Assembly (NCBI GenBank): GCA_964615375.1 | Contig: CAZTOW010000003.1 | Coordinates: forward strand, 62,001 to 126,000 | Direction of reading: 5' to 3' | DNA length: 64,000 bases | Source of the DNA: CAZKWG01 sp964615375 | Lineage (GTDB): Bacteria; Myxococcota_A; UBA796; CAZKWG01 | Shown here: positions 1 to 8,197 of the stretch, piece by piece | How positions within the stretch are numbered: position 1 is the stretch's first letter | Layout: every line of letters begins with the position of its first letter | The notes under the pieces: model-generated | Told to the model about the DNA's origin: nothing | What the model saw: only the letters and a program-made list of their open reading frames with translations | Database searches by the model: none | Translations under genes and position numbers: made by a program

Positions 1-1
1 G

Positions 2-943
2 CTGGGCGATCTCGGCGTCGCGCTCAGCTTCGTGGGCAGCATCGACGAGGGCACGGCGCTCCTGAAGGAGGGGCTGGAGATCGCCCGCCGGGTCGGGCTC
101 CGGCGAGAGCTCTCGGCGCACCTCGTCCGGCTGGGGAACATCTCCTTCGAGCTCGGAGACATCGCCTCCGCCGAGCGCCAGTACCGGGAGGCGCTGCCGC
201 TGTCGGTGGCCATCGGCGACCGCGCCATGGAGGGGATCCTGTGCGCGAACCTCTCGCGGGTGCTGGTGGAGCACGACCGGCTGGACGAGGCGGAGTCCGC
301 CTGCGAGCGCGCCCTGCGGATCGCCCGCGAGATCGAGGCGCCCAAGAGCGAGGCCTTCGCGTTGTCCAACCTGGGCAACCTGCGGAGCTGGCAGGGTCGG
401 TACGCGGAGAGCGAGGCCGCCTTCCGCGCCGCCCTTGCCGTCCACCGGGCGACCGGGAACCGCGTGGAGGAGGGGGTGAACCTCCTCAAGCTGGCGGACC
501 TGCTCCTGCGGCGCGCGGAGCTGGCGCAGGCGGGCGCCATCGTCGACACGGCCCTGGAGATCGCCCGGGAGGCCCAGAGCCCGCGGCTCGAGCTGCTCGG
601 GCGCGCCGCGCAGGCCCGCGTCCAGTTTCAGCGCGGGGAGCCCCGCGCCGCCCTCCGAGAGGCCGAGGAGGCCGAGGACATCGGCCGGCGGGCGCGCCTG
701 GACGGAGAGCTCCTGGAGGTCTGCTGCCTGCAGGTGGAGATTGGCATTCAGCTCGGGGAGCTGAGGCGCGCCCGGGAGGCCCTCGCCCGCGCCGAGCGCG
801 TCGCTGCCGAGCTGGGCGCGGGGCTGGCCAGCCTCTCCGTGCGCGAGCTCGCGCGGGCGCGCGACCGGCTCCGGGACGCGCGGATCGACGACGACGGCGC
901 GCTCCCCTTGGCGGGGGAACCCGCTCCCCAGGAGACGTCATGA
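2..943 (+). CDS. TPR-repeat protein, 5' end outside window
   Basis: The reading frame is open from base 2, so the N terminus lies upstream of the window; the visible part is about 313 residues. It is made of tandem helical repeats of the tetratricopeptide type, for example LSNLGNLRSWQGRYAESEAA and the similar LGNISFELGDIASAERQYRE, each with the small/large residue spacing of TPR units. Such repeats are protein-protein interaction scaffolds; in this type of genome they often form the C-terminal half of Ser/Thr kinases or adenylate-cyclase/AAA regulators, but no catalytic domain is visible here. The stop overlaps the start of a tiny downstream frame (ATGA). The general class is certain; the role is unknown. 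Confidence 0.85.
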   Translation: MGDLGVALSFVGSIDEGTALLKEGLEIARRVGLRRELSAHLVRLGNISFELGDIASAERQYREALPLSVAIGDRAMEGILCANLSRVLVEHDRLDEAESACERALRIAREIEAPKSEAFALSNLGNLRSWQGRYAESEAAFRAALAVHRATGNRVEEGVNLLKLADLLLRRAELAQAGAIVDTALEIAREAQSPRLELLGRAAQARVQFQRGEPRAALREAEEAEDIGRRARLDGELLEVCCLQVEIGIQLGELRRAREALARAERVAAELGAGLASLSVRELARARDRLRDARIDDDGALPLAGEPAPQETS

Positions 944-1041
944 AGGTCCGCACCCAGGTTCACGCCGGCCCCCTCGAGATCCGCGAGCTGCACATCAAGG
1001 TCGAGGTCCCGCCGCCCCCGCCCCCGCCTCCCGCGCCTTGA
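940..1041 (+). CDS. possible 33-residue Pro-tailed peptide
   Basis: A 33-codon frame starts with an ATG that overlaps the stop of the TPR gene (ATGA) and has GGAG seven bases upstream, the usual arrangement of a translationally coupled gene. The peptide reads MKVRTQVHAGPLEIRELHIK, continues with a valine-rich stretch and ends in a run of prolines before AP. Its 3' half overlaps the end of the convergent glucosidase gene, which argues for caution. It has no recognisable domain. It could be a real small protein or a fortuitous frame in GC-rich DNA. Confidence 0.35.
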   Translation: MKVRTQVHAGPLEIRELHIKVEVPPPPPPPPAP

Positions 1042-2626
1042 GGATCAGCGCCTCGTCGCCCAGCACCTGCACCCGCGCCCCGTCCAGGATCTCGCCCGCG
1101 GGCCGCCGCGTGGAGAAGAGGATCTCCCACGGCCCGGGCGGGAGCTCACAGCTCTCTCCCTTCGCGCCCAGGTTCACCAGGATCAGGGCCCGCTCTCCCT
1201 CGGCCCGGCGCTGCCAGGAGAGCAGCTCGCCCCGGCGGGTGAGGCCCTCCTGCTCGCCGCGGGAGAGCGCCGGGTGCTGACGGCGGAGGTCCAGGAGCCG
1301 GCGCCAGGTCTGGTAGAGCGAGCCCGGGAGCTGGCGCTGGGTCTCCACGTTGCGGGTGGCCGTGTCGGGGTTCATCGGCAGCCAGGGATCGCCGGTGCTG
1401 AAGCCGCCGTCGGGGGTCCAGGACATGGGCGTGCGGCAGCCGTCGCGGCCGGGGAAGAAGGGCCAGAAGCGCCTGCCCACCGGATCCTGGAGCCGGGCGC
1501 GCGGGATCCGCGCCTGCCGCATCCCGATCTCCTCGCCGTAGTAGACGTAGGGCGTGCCGCGCAGCGTGAGCAGGAGGGTGGCGGCCACGGCGAGCTGGGC
1601 GTCGGCCCGCGCCTCGCCCACGCGGTCGGCGATCCGCCCCGCGGCGCGCGGGAAGTCGTGGTTGGAGAGCACCCAGGTCGGCCAGCCCCCGGGCGGCAGT
1701 GCCGCGAGCTGGGCCTCGATCCCGCGCAGGACGGCGTCCGCGCTCCAGCGGGCGCGCAGCAGGCCGAAGTGAAAGGTCATGTGCAGCGCGCGATCCCCGC
1801 TGAAGCGCCCGGCCGCCCCGTAGTCCCAGAGCGCCAGCGTCTCGCCCACCAGCGCGCCGTCGTAAGGCTCGACCACGCCGCGCATGCGGCCCAGCAGGTC
1901 CACCAGATCGGGCTGGTCCTGGTCGTGGACGTGGCGCTGGCCGGCGTAGGGGTAGACCAGGCCCGCCGGGTTCCAGGTGCGCGGGTTGTCGGCGAGCGTC
2001 GGGTGCTTCAAGTAGCAGTTGTAGACGTCCAGGCGGAAGCCGCGCACGCCGCGGTCCAGCCAGAAGCGCATGACGTCGTGGACCACTCGCTCCACGGCGG
2101 GGTTGCGCCAGTTCAGATCGGGCTGCTCAGGCAGGAAGAGGTGCAGGTAGCGCTCGCCCGAGGGGTCCTCCTGCCAGGCCGAGCCCCCGAACACGCTCGC
2201 GTAGTTGTTCGGGGCCCGCCCCCCGGGGCCCGCCGGGCGCCACAGGTAGTAGTCGCGGTAGGGGTTGTCCCGGCCCTGGCGGCTCTGCTGGAACCAGGGG
2301 TGCTGGTCGGAGGTGTGGTTTACTACTAGATCTAGTAGTATCTTCATCCCCAGGCCCTCGGCCTCGCGGATCAGCGCGTCCAGGTCCGCCAGCGAGCCGA
2401 AGAGCGGGTCCACGTCCCGGTAGTCGGAGATGTCGTAGCCGAAGTCCTTCTGCGGGCTCGGGTGGACAGGGGAGAGCCAGAGCGCGTCCACCCCGAGCTC
2501 AGCGAGCTGGCCGAGGCGCGCGCGGATCCCGTTCAGGTCTCCCACGCCGTCGCCGTTGGAGTCGGCCAGGCTGCGAGGGTAGATCTGGTAGACGACGGCT
2601 TCTTTCCACCAGGGGAGCGTGGTCAT
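995..2626 (-). CDS. GH13 alpha-glucosidase (oligo-1,6-glucosidase type)
   Basis: This 543-residue cytoplasmic enzyme (no signal peptide) belongs to glycoside hydrolase family 13 and should hydrolyse alpha-1,6 or alpha-1,4 linkages of short oligosaccharides. Conserved regions are visible in order: VVNH at 101-104, QPDLN at 168-172 (the signature of the oligo-1,6-glucosidase subgroup), GFRLDV with the nucleophile Asp200, the acid/base Glu262 in GET, and NHD with transition-state Asp324. The length is normal for the family. Trehalose synthase and amylosucrase-like relatives are alternatives, but the QPDLN motif favours an alpha-glucosidase. The codons for residues 96-102 form a perfect 20-bp palindrome of A/T-ended rare codons. 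The gene stands alone, back to back with nothing related. Confidence 0.9.
   Translation of the reverse strand: MTTLPWWKEAVVYQIYPRSLADSNGDGVGDLNGIRARLGQLAELGVDALWLSPVHPSPQKDFGYDISDYRDVDPLFGSLADLDALIREAEGLGMKILLDLVVNHTSDQHPWFQQSRQGRDNPYRDYYLWRPAGPGGRAPNNYASVFGGSAWQEDPSGERYLHLFLPEQPDLNWRNPAVERVVHDVMRFWLDRGVRGFRLDVYNCYLKHPTLADNPRTWNPAGLVYPYAGQRHVHDQDQPDLVDLLGRMRGVVEPYDGALVGETLALWDYGAAGRFSGDRALHMTFHFGLLRARWSADAVLRGIEAQLAALPPGGWPTWVLSNHDFPRAAGRIADRVGEARADAQLAVAATLLLTLRGTPYVYYGEEIGMRQARIPRARLQDPVGRRFWPFFPGRDGCRTPMSWTPDGGFSTGDPWLPMNPDTATRNVETQRQLPGSLYQTWRRLLDLRRQHPALSRGEQEGLTRRGELLSWQRRAEGERALILVNLGAKGESCELPPGPWEILFSTRRPAGEILDGARVQVLGDEALILKAREAGAGAAGPRP
2321..2340. repeat. perfect 20-bp palindrome inside the GH13 gene
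   Basis: TACTACTAGATCTAGTAGTA is identical to its own reverse complement. It falls on the codons ATA CTA CTA GAT CTA GTA GTA of conserved region I, a run of A/T-ended codons unlike the C/G-ended codons on both sides. It could be a protein-binding site, a cruciform or a deliberate-looking codon island; function is unknown. Confidence 0.8.
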
Positions 2627-3285
2627 CGGCTTCCAGCCCTCTGCGCCGAGGAGCGGGCGCCGGGACCGCGACGGTCGCGCGACAGCCAGGTCGCGATCCA
2701 GCCGTGAAGGGCGGTCTCGAAGGCCCTGAAGGCGGACAGCTCCCGAAGCGGCGCGAAGCTCTCGATGTAGTCCGCGACCCAGGCGCGCCGCATGCCGAGG
2801 TCCCGGTGGAAGCGCTGGCGGGTGCGGTTTCCAGAGAGATCGGATGCCTCGATCAGGAGCGCGTTGAGCGCCTCCTTGGGGTCGGGCAGGCTCTCGACCC
2901 TGGCGAGCCTGGGCAGGTTCATGCCCGTGAACGAGGGGTTGTCCGCCGCGCGCGCGATGGCCGCCGCGTCAAAGAGCAGCCAGGCCTCGGTCATGCGGAC
3001 CGGGATGACAGGCACGACCCGCTCCTGGCTCGGGATCTCGCGGAGACGGATCTCGGGCTCCTCGCCCTCCGCGTCGCGGTGGAACACGACCAGATCGGGG
3101 TCGTCCTGGTGGAGCACCTGCTCCAGGATCTCTACAGGCGCCTGGCCCGCGCGGGCGACGAAGCCCGCGCTCGCGATCTCGACCTCGGCTCCGAAGCGGT
3201 CGTGGACGCTCCACACGATCACAGGCCAGAGGCAGCGATCCGAGCTCCCGTCGCCGATCAGCGAGACCCGGAGAGGGGCGCTCAT
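2623..3285 (-). CDS. TOPRIM-like (DUF4276-type) partner of ABC-type ATPase
   Basis: This 220-residue protein looks like the DUF4276/DUF3226 group of TOPRIM-fold proteins. The N-terminal strand-loop carries GDGSSD (residues 11-16) where TOPRIM proteins have an acidic E/D-x-x-x-D motif; a second acidic patch, HRDAEGE, lies at 69-75, and MTEAWLLFD at 98-106 matches the E-AWLLAD-like block typical of the group. TOPRIM domains are usually metal-dependent nucleases or primases. Its ATG overlaps the stop of the ATPase by four bases (ATGA), so the two are co-translated and probably form one complex, as in OLD-like and PARIS-like defence pairs. The first glutamate of the classical motif is not evident, so nuclease activity is an inference. 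Confidence 0.65.
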   Translation of the reverse strand: MSAPLRVSLIGDGSSDRCLWPVIVWSVHDRFGAEVEIASAGFVARAGQAPVEILEQVLHQDDPDLVVFHRDAEGEEPEIRLREIPSQERVVPVIPVRMTEAWLLFDAAAIARAADNPSFTGMNLPRLARVESLPDPKEALNALLIEASDLSGNRTRQRFHRDLGMRRAWVADYIESFAPLRELSAFRAFETALHGWIATWLSRDRRGPGARSSAQRAGSR

Positions 3286-4799
3286 GAGGCCGTGCCGAAC
3301 CGGAGCTCGGCCTGCCGCACCTTCCAGCCCTCCCCCAGCGGAGCGCCGCCGATGAAGTCGAGGACCTTCTGCGTGGGCAGCGCTCGAACGGCAACTCCGG
3401 AGTCGTCGAATCCGGCCCGCCAGGTACCTTGTATGGGATAAACCCTGGCAGTCCTCCCGTTCGCGCCGATCATCTCCTCGACGAAGAGGATCTGTTCATC
3501 GTCAAGTTGCTTGACAACATCCGGCGAGTGGGTGTTGATGATCACCTGTCGGAGCGGGTTGTCCTCGGAGACCTCCAAGTCTGGATTCACGGCGAAGTCC
3601 CCAAGCAGCTGGGTCAGCGCGGGGATCCGGCTCGGGTGCATGCCGTTCTCAGGCTCCTCCAAGCACAGCGCCCCCTGCTGCGCCCGATCCATCAGCATGG
3701 CGGTCAGCGCGAGATAGCGCAGGGTCCCATCCGAGATCCCACGCGGCCCGAGCCACTGACCCGACCCTTTGAGCTGAACCTGGACGCTCATCTGCTGGCG
3801 CACCTCGTCTCGGTCAACACGAAGAGACTGGATCTGGCGATCGAGCTGGTGAACCCGATTGCTGGCCTCGCTGAGCACGCGCGCCTGGGCATGATCGAGA
3901 GGTGAGCTCCTGGTCTTCGGATCGCGCTCCTCTATTCTGTCCAGCCCGGCCTTCTCCCTCAACCGCTCGGCCTCCTGTCGGATCAGGTGTTCGAGGGTCG
4001 CGGCGATGTGTCCACCGCGATCCGTCACATGTGGGCTCACGCCAAAGCTGTCCGCCGAGCGCATGGAGGAGGGTTCGAGGTGCAGGAAACGCCAGGACCG
4101 CATCTCCTGGCGCGCCGCGAGCACCGTCGGGTACTCGATGGAGCTGGTGCCGCAGAGCACCGTCTTGGGCGACCTGCCCACCGGGTAGGGCTGGCCACGG
4201 CTCCCGCCGTCCTGGTGCAGAAGGATCTGGGCGACGCTGGTCTCGAGCCGCCGCCGACGCTTCGGCACGCGCTCTTCGGCCTGGGGATCGACCGTGGAGA
4301 TGAACGCGCCACCTCTCCGCTCTCCAAAGACGGCGCTGTCTTGGAATTCAGCGCTGCATCGAAAGCCAATCCGGGCCGCAGCCTCTCCCTTTCGGTGGTG
4401 GGTCAGGACCTCGCGGACGAGCTCGAGCCTCGGGGCGTCGCGCTCGACATACCTCAGACCCACCTCGTAGCGAAGCAGGGTGGTCGTCGCCTCTCCGAGC
4501 CGGCCGAAGTCGTCCACGACGGACCTGGGCACGAGCATGTCGGCGATGAAGATCAGCTCCTGACCGTCCGTGCCGTTGAGCACAAGATCGCGTGCCGTGA
4601 ACACGCCCTCGGCCGGGCGTCGAACCAGCCCCGCCGCCTCCTGGATCGGGTGCTCCGCCAGCAGGCTGAGGAAGTGGATGGCGTCCATCACGTTGGACTT
4701 GCCGACGCCATTCCTGCCCACAAAGCACGTCAGCGGACCGAATCGCACGTCGACATCGGCGAGGTTCTTGAATCCTTTGACCTGCAGACGGAGCAGCAT
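3282..4799 (-). CDS. AAA_21/OLD-like ABC-type ATPase
   Basis: This 505-residue ATPase of the SMC/OLD/RecF-like class starts MLLRLQVKGFKNLADVDVRF and has Walker A GRNGVGKS at 28-35, a signature-like ISDGTLR near 357, Walker B LCLEEPENG near 378 and the switch histidine in NTHSPDV near 425. A helical stretch around 290-340 resembles a short coiled-coil arm. It is the first gene of a two-gene unit with the TOPRIM-like protein downstream. Such standalone ATPases act as sensors or motors in bacterial defence pairs; no housekeeping partner is nearby. The pairing is seen directly; the defence role is inferred. There is no obvious promoter in the 38 bases before the divergent msrA. Confidence 0.8.
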   Translation of the reverse strand: MLLRLQVKGFKNLADVDVRFGPLTCFVGRNGVGKSNVMDAIHFLSLLAEHPIQEAAGLVRRPAEGVFTARDLVLNGTDGQELIFIADMLVPRSVVDDFGRLGEATTTLLRYEVGLRYVERDAPRLELVREVLTHHRKGEAAARIGFRCSAEFQDSAVFGERRGGAFISTVDPQAEERVPKRRRRLETSVAQILLHQDGGSRGQPYPVGRSPKTVLCGTSSIEYPTVLAARQEMRSWRFLHLEPSSMRSADSFGVSPHVTDRGGHIAATLEHLIRQEAERLREKAGLDRIEERDPKTRSSPLDHAQARVLSEASNRVHQLDRQIQSLRVDRDEVRQQMSVQVQLKGSGQWLGPRGISDGTLRYLALTAMLMDRAQQGALCLEEPENGMHPSRIPALTQLLGDFAVNPDLEVSEDNPLRQVIINTHSPDVVKQLDDEQILFVEEMIGANGRTARVYPIQGTWRAGFDDSGVAVRALPTQKVLDFIGGAPLGEGWKVRQAELRFGTAS

Positions 4800-4837
4800 A
4801 CGTTTAAATAACCTGAGCCTGCACTCTGGGAGTCCCC

Positions 4838-5497
4838 ATGCGCCCCCTGCTCCTCACCCTGCTGCTGGCCTGCGCGCGCCCCCCGGCGGCGGACGGTCCC
4901 ACGACCGAGATCGCCTCGGCCACGCCGAAGGAGGAGGGCACGAAGCCCGTGGCGCCCCCGGGGCCGGGGCAGGAGCAGGCCATCTTCGCCGGCGGCTGCT
5001 TCTGGTGCACGGAGTCCGATCTGGAGAAGGTCGAGGGCGTGATCTCGGTGGAGAGCGGCTACGTGGGCGGGCCCGAGCAGGCGCCGACCTACGAACAGGT
5101 GAGCTCGCACCGCACGGGTCACGCCGAGGCGGTGCGGGTGATCTACGACCCGACGAAGGTGACCTACGCCGCGCTCACGGAGCGCTTCTGGCGCACCATC
5201 GATCCCTTCCAGGTGGACGGGCAGTTCTGCGACCGCGGCCACCAGTACCGCTCGGCCCTCTTCCCGCTGGACGAGGCCCAGCGCGCGGTCGCCGAGGCGT
5301 CGAAGGCGGCCATGGACGCGCGCTTCGAGGAGCCCATCGCCACCAGCATCGAGACCCCGGGCACCTTCTGGCTGGCTGAGGACTACCACCAGGACTTCTA
5401 CAAGAACAACCCGACCCGCTACTACAGCTACCGGCTGGGCTGCGGGCGGGACGCGCGCACGAAGGAGATCTGGGGGGACGAGGCCGCCGGGCACTGA
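4838..5497 (+). CDS. msrA: lipoprotein peptide-methionine (S)-S-oxide reductase
   Basis: MsrA reduces methionine-S-sulfoxide in oxidised proteins. The catalytic Cys54 sits in GGCFWC, followed by the family blocks GVISVESGYVGG, SHRTGHAEAVRV and DRGHQYRS, with a further cysteine in RLGCGRD near the C terminus that could act as resolving residue. The first 12 residues (MRPLLLTLLLAC) form a short lipoprotein signal with the lipobox LLAC, followed by a Pro/Ala linker to about residue 45, so the enzyme should act on the periplasmic side of an envelope membrane. The start ATG has GGGAG upstream. The gene is monocistronic and convergent with the ferredoxin gene. Confidence 0.95.
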   Translation: MRPLLLTLLLACARPPAADGPTTEIASATPKEEGTKPVAPPGPGQEQAIFAGGCFWCTESDLEKVEGVISVESGYVGGPEQAPTYEQVSSHRTGHAEAVRVIYDPTKVTYAALTERFWRTIDPFQVDGQFCDRGHQYRSALFPLDEAQRAVAEASKAAMDARFEEPIATSIETPGTFWLAEDYHQDFYKNNPTRYYSYRLGCGRDARTKEIWGDEAAGH

Positions 5498-5500
5498 TCG

Positions 5501-5962
5501 TTACGGTAACGGCTCCATCCAGAGCGCGTCCTCGGGGCAGGCGCGGACGCAGGCGGGCGCGCCCTCGCGGTCCTGGCAGCCGTCGCACTTGATGGCCACG
5601 GAGAGCGCGTTCACCCGGCGGATGGCGCGGCGGTCGCAAGCGGAGATGCAGGCCCCGCAGCCGGTACAGCGCGGCTCGACCAGGGTGACGGCGCCGCCAG
5701 GCCAGAGCAGCAGCGCGTGGTGGGGGCAGGTGCCCACGCAGGGGTGCGGCCCGCAGTGGTCGCAGACCTCCAGGCGCCAGCTCCCCGCCGCGCGGCGGAT
5801 GGCCAGGCGACGGCGGTCGTAGACCAGCGGGTGCTCCACGTCGTGATCGGGCACCGGCCCGTAGTGGTCCTCCACGCAGGCCAGCTCGCAGAGGCGGCAG
5901 CCGGTGCAGCGCGCCGGGTCGAGGCGCAGCAGGGCTTCCGGTGGGGGTGGAGGTCGGGCCAC
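5501..5962 (-). CDS. four-cluster 4Fe-4S ferredoxin (HycB/DmsB-like)
   Basis: The 153-residue protein has four cysteine groups: CTGCRLCELAC, CDHCGPHPCVGTC, CTGCGACISAC and CDGCQDREGAPACVRAC. This arrangement, with four [4Fe-4S] clusters and the wider second and fourth motifs, is that of electron-transfer subunits such as HycB, DmsB or FdhB. No molybdopterin oxidoreductase or hydrogenase subunit is next to it, so its redox partner is not known from context. Its last codons overlap a small inverted repeat (CGTTACGGTAACG) directly after the convergent msrA stop. Confidence 0.88.
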   Translation of the reverse strand: MARPPPPPEALLRLDPARCTGCRLCELACVEDHYGPVPDHDVEHPLVYDRRRLAIRRAAGSWRLEVCDHCGPHPCVGTCPHHALLLWPGGAVTLVEPRCTGCGACISACDRRAIRRVNALSVAIKCDGCQDREGAPACVRACPEDALWMEPLP

Positions 5963-5976
5963 GAGGGAGAGCTATC

Positions 5977-6375
5977 TCAGCCCCCCTGGTCCTCCCAGCG
6001 GGCGGAGGCGGAGGCCTCCAGCAGCTCGGGCGTCAGCCCGATGCCCATCAGCGGCGAGAAGGGCGCGGAGACCGTGACGGTGATCTGGTCCTCGCCGTTG
6101 CCGTCCTCGCTCTGCTCGACCGTGATGCTGACGGTCTCGGTCTCCACGCGCATGGACTCGAGGATCTCCTCGGCCCGCGCGTCGCCGGCCCCCTGCCAGT
6201 CGTCGTCCCGGGCGGTGACCGAGGCCCGCCGCGCGCCCTCGGAGGCGGCCCAGACCACGCCCAGGCGCTGGTGGAAGTACCAGCCCAGATCGACGATGGC
6301 GGCGAGGAAGAGGGTGAGCGCGGGCAGGATGAGCCCGAACTCCAGGGCGGTGGCGCCGCGTCGCGTGCTGCGCAT
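5977..6375 (-). CDS. TadE-like pilus assembly protein
   Basis: This 132-residue protein begins MRSTRRGATALEFGLILPAL, the TadE hallmark: a short basic head, a Gly, the ALEF motif with Glu at position +5 and one N-terminal membrane helix. TadE proteins are pseudopilins of Flp/Tad pili or secreted envelope proteins. It is the last gene of a three-gene minus-strand unit TadE-TadG-TadE. No tad motor genes (tadA/B/C) are in the window, so these may be stand-alone minor pseudopilins. Confidence 0.8.
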   Translation of the reverse strand: MRSTRRGATALEFGLILPALTLFLAAIVDLGWYFHQRLGVVWAASEGARRASVTARDDDWQGAGDARAEEILESMRVETETVSITVEQSEDGNGEDQITVTVSAPFSPLMGIGLTPELLEASASARWEDQGG

Positions 6376-6384
6376 GGGGCCTCC

Positions 6385-7593
6385 TCAGAACACCAGCCTG
6401 GGCGGGTCGCGAGAGACGGTGCCCTCGTACTCCTCCATCAACGACACGTCGGCGTGCAGCTCGAGGTTGCCGTTGATCTGGAGCGTGTCGGCGATGACGA
6501 TGCCGTAGAAGTCGAAGGTCCCGTTCAGCTTGACGTCCGAGGAGTAGGGCGCGATGACCGAGCCGTAGAAGCTGGACGTCCCGTTCAGGGTGACCTTGCT
6601 GTTGTCGGCCACCTGCAGCGTGAGCGCCGACGGCTGCTTCGAGGTGTTGATGAAGCTGTCGCCGTTGAGCGAGACCGTGCCGGTCTCCACGCAGATGGTG
6701 ACGTCGGGGCTCACCGTGATCTGGGCGCCCGCGTTCACCGCGAAGTCGTGGAAGTAGTAGGTGCCCGCCGCCAACGTCACCTTGTCCTTGGAGACCGCCT
6801 TGAAGTTGTAGCCCTTCAGGTACTTGGAGACCGTGCTGTTCTTGTTCGAGGCCTTGGCGCTGGCACAGCTCACCGAGGGCAGCGGGATCTCGTCCTCCAG
6901 GTGGCTCTCCTCGCCCGAGACCGAGCAGCCCGCGGAGAGGGTCCCGTCCGGCCCGGCGTAGATGCTCCCCATGACCACCGCCGAGCCCCCGCAGCTCAGG
7001 TCCCCGTTGGAGCAGACGTTGCCCTCGGAGCCCGCCGTCTCCTCGTAGGTGCCCTCCGACGAGTCCCAGCTGTCCACCGTCATGTTTCCGCCGAGATCGG
7101 CGTTGGTGTCGGCCAGGATGGCGCAGACGGCGGTGTTGGCCTCGCCCGCCCCGGCGACGGCGCTGCGGGCGACCAGCAGCGTCTCCTGCCCCAGCACGCG
7201 CGAGAGCCAGGGGGAGAGGTCGTCGATCTCGTAGGAGACGCGCACCACGTCGGCGTTGGCGAAGGTGGTCTCGGTGAACGTGCTGGTGCCGCTGTCCCAG
7301 ACGCCGAAGTCGATGTCCCCCCCGGCGAGATCGACGGTCTCCCCGCCGGCGGTGTTGAGGGCGGCGAGCGCGGTGGCCCGCGTCCGCGCGGTGGTCTCGT
7401 CCTGGCCCATGCCCGTGGCGGCGGCGAGCGCGGCGGCGTCCAGGGAGGCCTGGAGCTGCGCGCCCACGACGTGCAGGTAGCCGATGTCCAGGACCAGCGC
7501 CCCGAAGCCCAGGATCACGATCATGGAGAAGGCGACGATCACGGCCACCGCCCCGCGGCGGAGGCGCCCGAACAGCGCAGACACCCGGCTCAC
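6385..7593 (-). CDS. TadG-like membrane-anchored protein
   Basis: About 402 residues. The chosen GTG start overlaps the stop of the upstream TadE gene (GTGA), giving VSRVSALFGRLRRGAVAVIV; a longer frame upstream is a shadow of the TadE gene. The N terminus has the TadE/TadG membrane helix (residues 13-35) followed by LHVVGAQLQASLDAAALAAA, the classical start of a TadG-like domain. The C-terminal half is Ser/Thr/Gly/Val-rich and repetitive (GTYYFHDFAVNAGAQITVSP, then LNGDSFIN, LNGTSSF, LNGTFDF), resembling a beta-helical or DUF7305-like domain exposed outside the membrane. Co-transcribed with TadE genes on both sides. Confidence 0.78.
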   Translation of the reverse strand: MSRVSALFGRLRRGAVAVIVAFSMIVILGFGALVLDIGYLHVVGAQLQASLDAAALAAATGMGQDETTARTRATALAALNTAGGETVDLAGGDIDFGVWDSGTSTFTETTFANADVVRVSYEIDDLSPWLSRVLGQETLLVARSAVAGAGEANTAVCAILADTNADLGGNMTVDSWDSSEGTYEETAGSEGNVCSNGDLSCGGSAVVMGSIYAGPDGTLSAGCSVSGEESHLEDEIPLPSVSCASAKASNKNSTVSKYLKGYNFKAVSKDKVTLAAGTYYFHDFAVNAGAQITVSPDVTICVETGTVSLNGDSFINTSKQPSALTLQVADNSKVTLNGTSSFYGSVIAPYSSDVKLNGTFDFYGIVIADTLQINGNLELHADVSLMEEYEGTVSRDPPRLVF

Positions 7594-8039
7594 GGGTTCA
7601 CCACGTACATGATCACCTCCGCCTCGTGCGCGCCGAGCACGGGGACCAGGGAGACGAGGGGGTGATGGTCCACGCTCACCTGGACCTCCAGGACCTCCTC
7701 GCCCAGCTCCGCGTCGTTCCAGGTGCTGACGCTCACGCTGGCGCCGTCGCCGTCGAAGCCGGCGCCGTCCAGGCTGGAGCGCGCCCGGCGCTCGGCGATC
7801 TGGGTGAGATCCGCGCCCTTGTCCGCGGTGGCGCCCGCGCGGGCGGCGTCCCGGGCCGCGCCCTCCACCAGGATCTGCTGGGAGAAGTACCAGCCCCACT
7901 CCACCATCCCGCCCAGCACCAGCAGCAGGATCGGCGCGCAGAGCGCGAATTCGAGGGCCGCACCACCACGGCGGACCTGGCACCGCCACGGCGCGGCGCG
8001 GCGGGAAGAACCTCTCGAAAATGACGGTTTAAATTTCAT
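7590..8039 (-). CDS. TadE-like pilus assembly protein
   Basis: 149 residues from the ATG giving MKFKPSFSRGSSRRAAPWRC. The basic head is followed by RRGGAALEFALCAPILLLVL, again the TadE motif with a single membrane helix, then an extracytoplasmic domain ending MYVVNP. It is the first gene of the Tad trio and is coupled to tadG by a GTGA overlap. A longer frame extends upstream to 8120 but carries no family similarity, so the internal ATG is preferred. Confidence 0.78.
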   Translation of the reverse strand: MKFKPSFSRGSSRRAAPWRCQVRRGGAALEFALCAPILLLVLGGMVEWGWYFSQQILVEGAARDAARAGATADKGADLTQIAERRARSSLDGAGFDGDGASVSVSTWNDAELGEEVLEVQVSVDHHPLVSLVPVLGAHEAEVIMYVVNP

Positions 8040-8197
8040 TTCTCGATCTCGTTCTTCGCGATCCAGGGGAGTGAGTATAGACCAGGTCCCAAGAGGAGTC
8101 AATCGGGAGCCAGGTGCCACGCGCGCAACTGGACTGCTTCATACTCATTTATGTGAGTCGCCCCGAAGCAGGCTATCTTTGGAGATCGGAGGTCCCG

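Noticed and set aside
5499..5512. CGTTACGGTAACG between msrA and the ferredoxin gene as terminator
   Set aside because: Six-base arms around one base cannot form a good hairpin; it also encodes the last residues of the ferredoxin.
8143..8158. ACTCA/TGAGT inverted repeat upstream of the small lipoprotein gene
   Set aside because: Five-base half-sites are expected by chance at this scale; no promoter could be fixed beside it.
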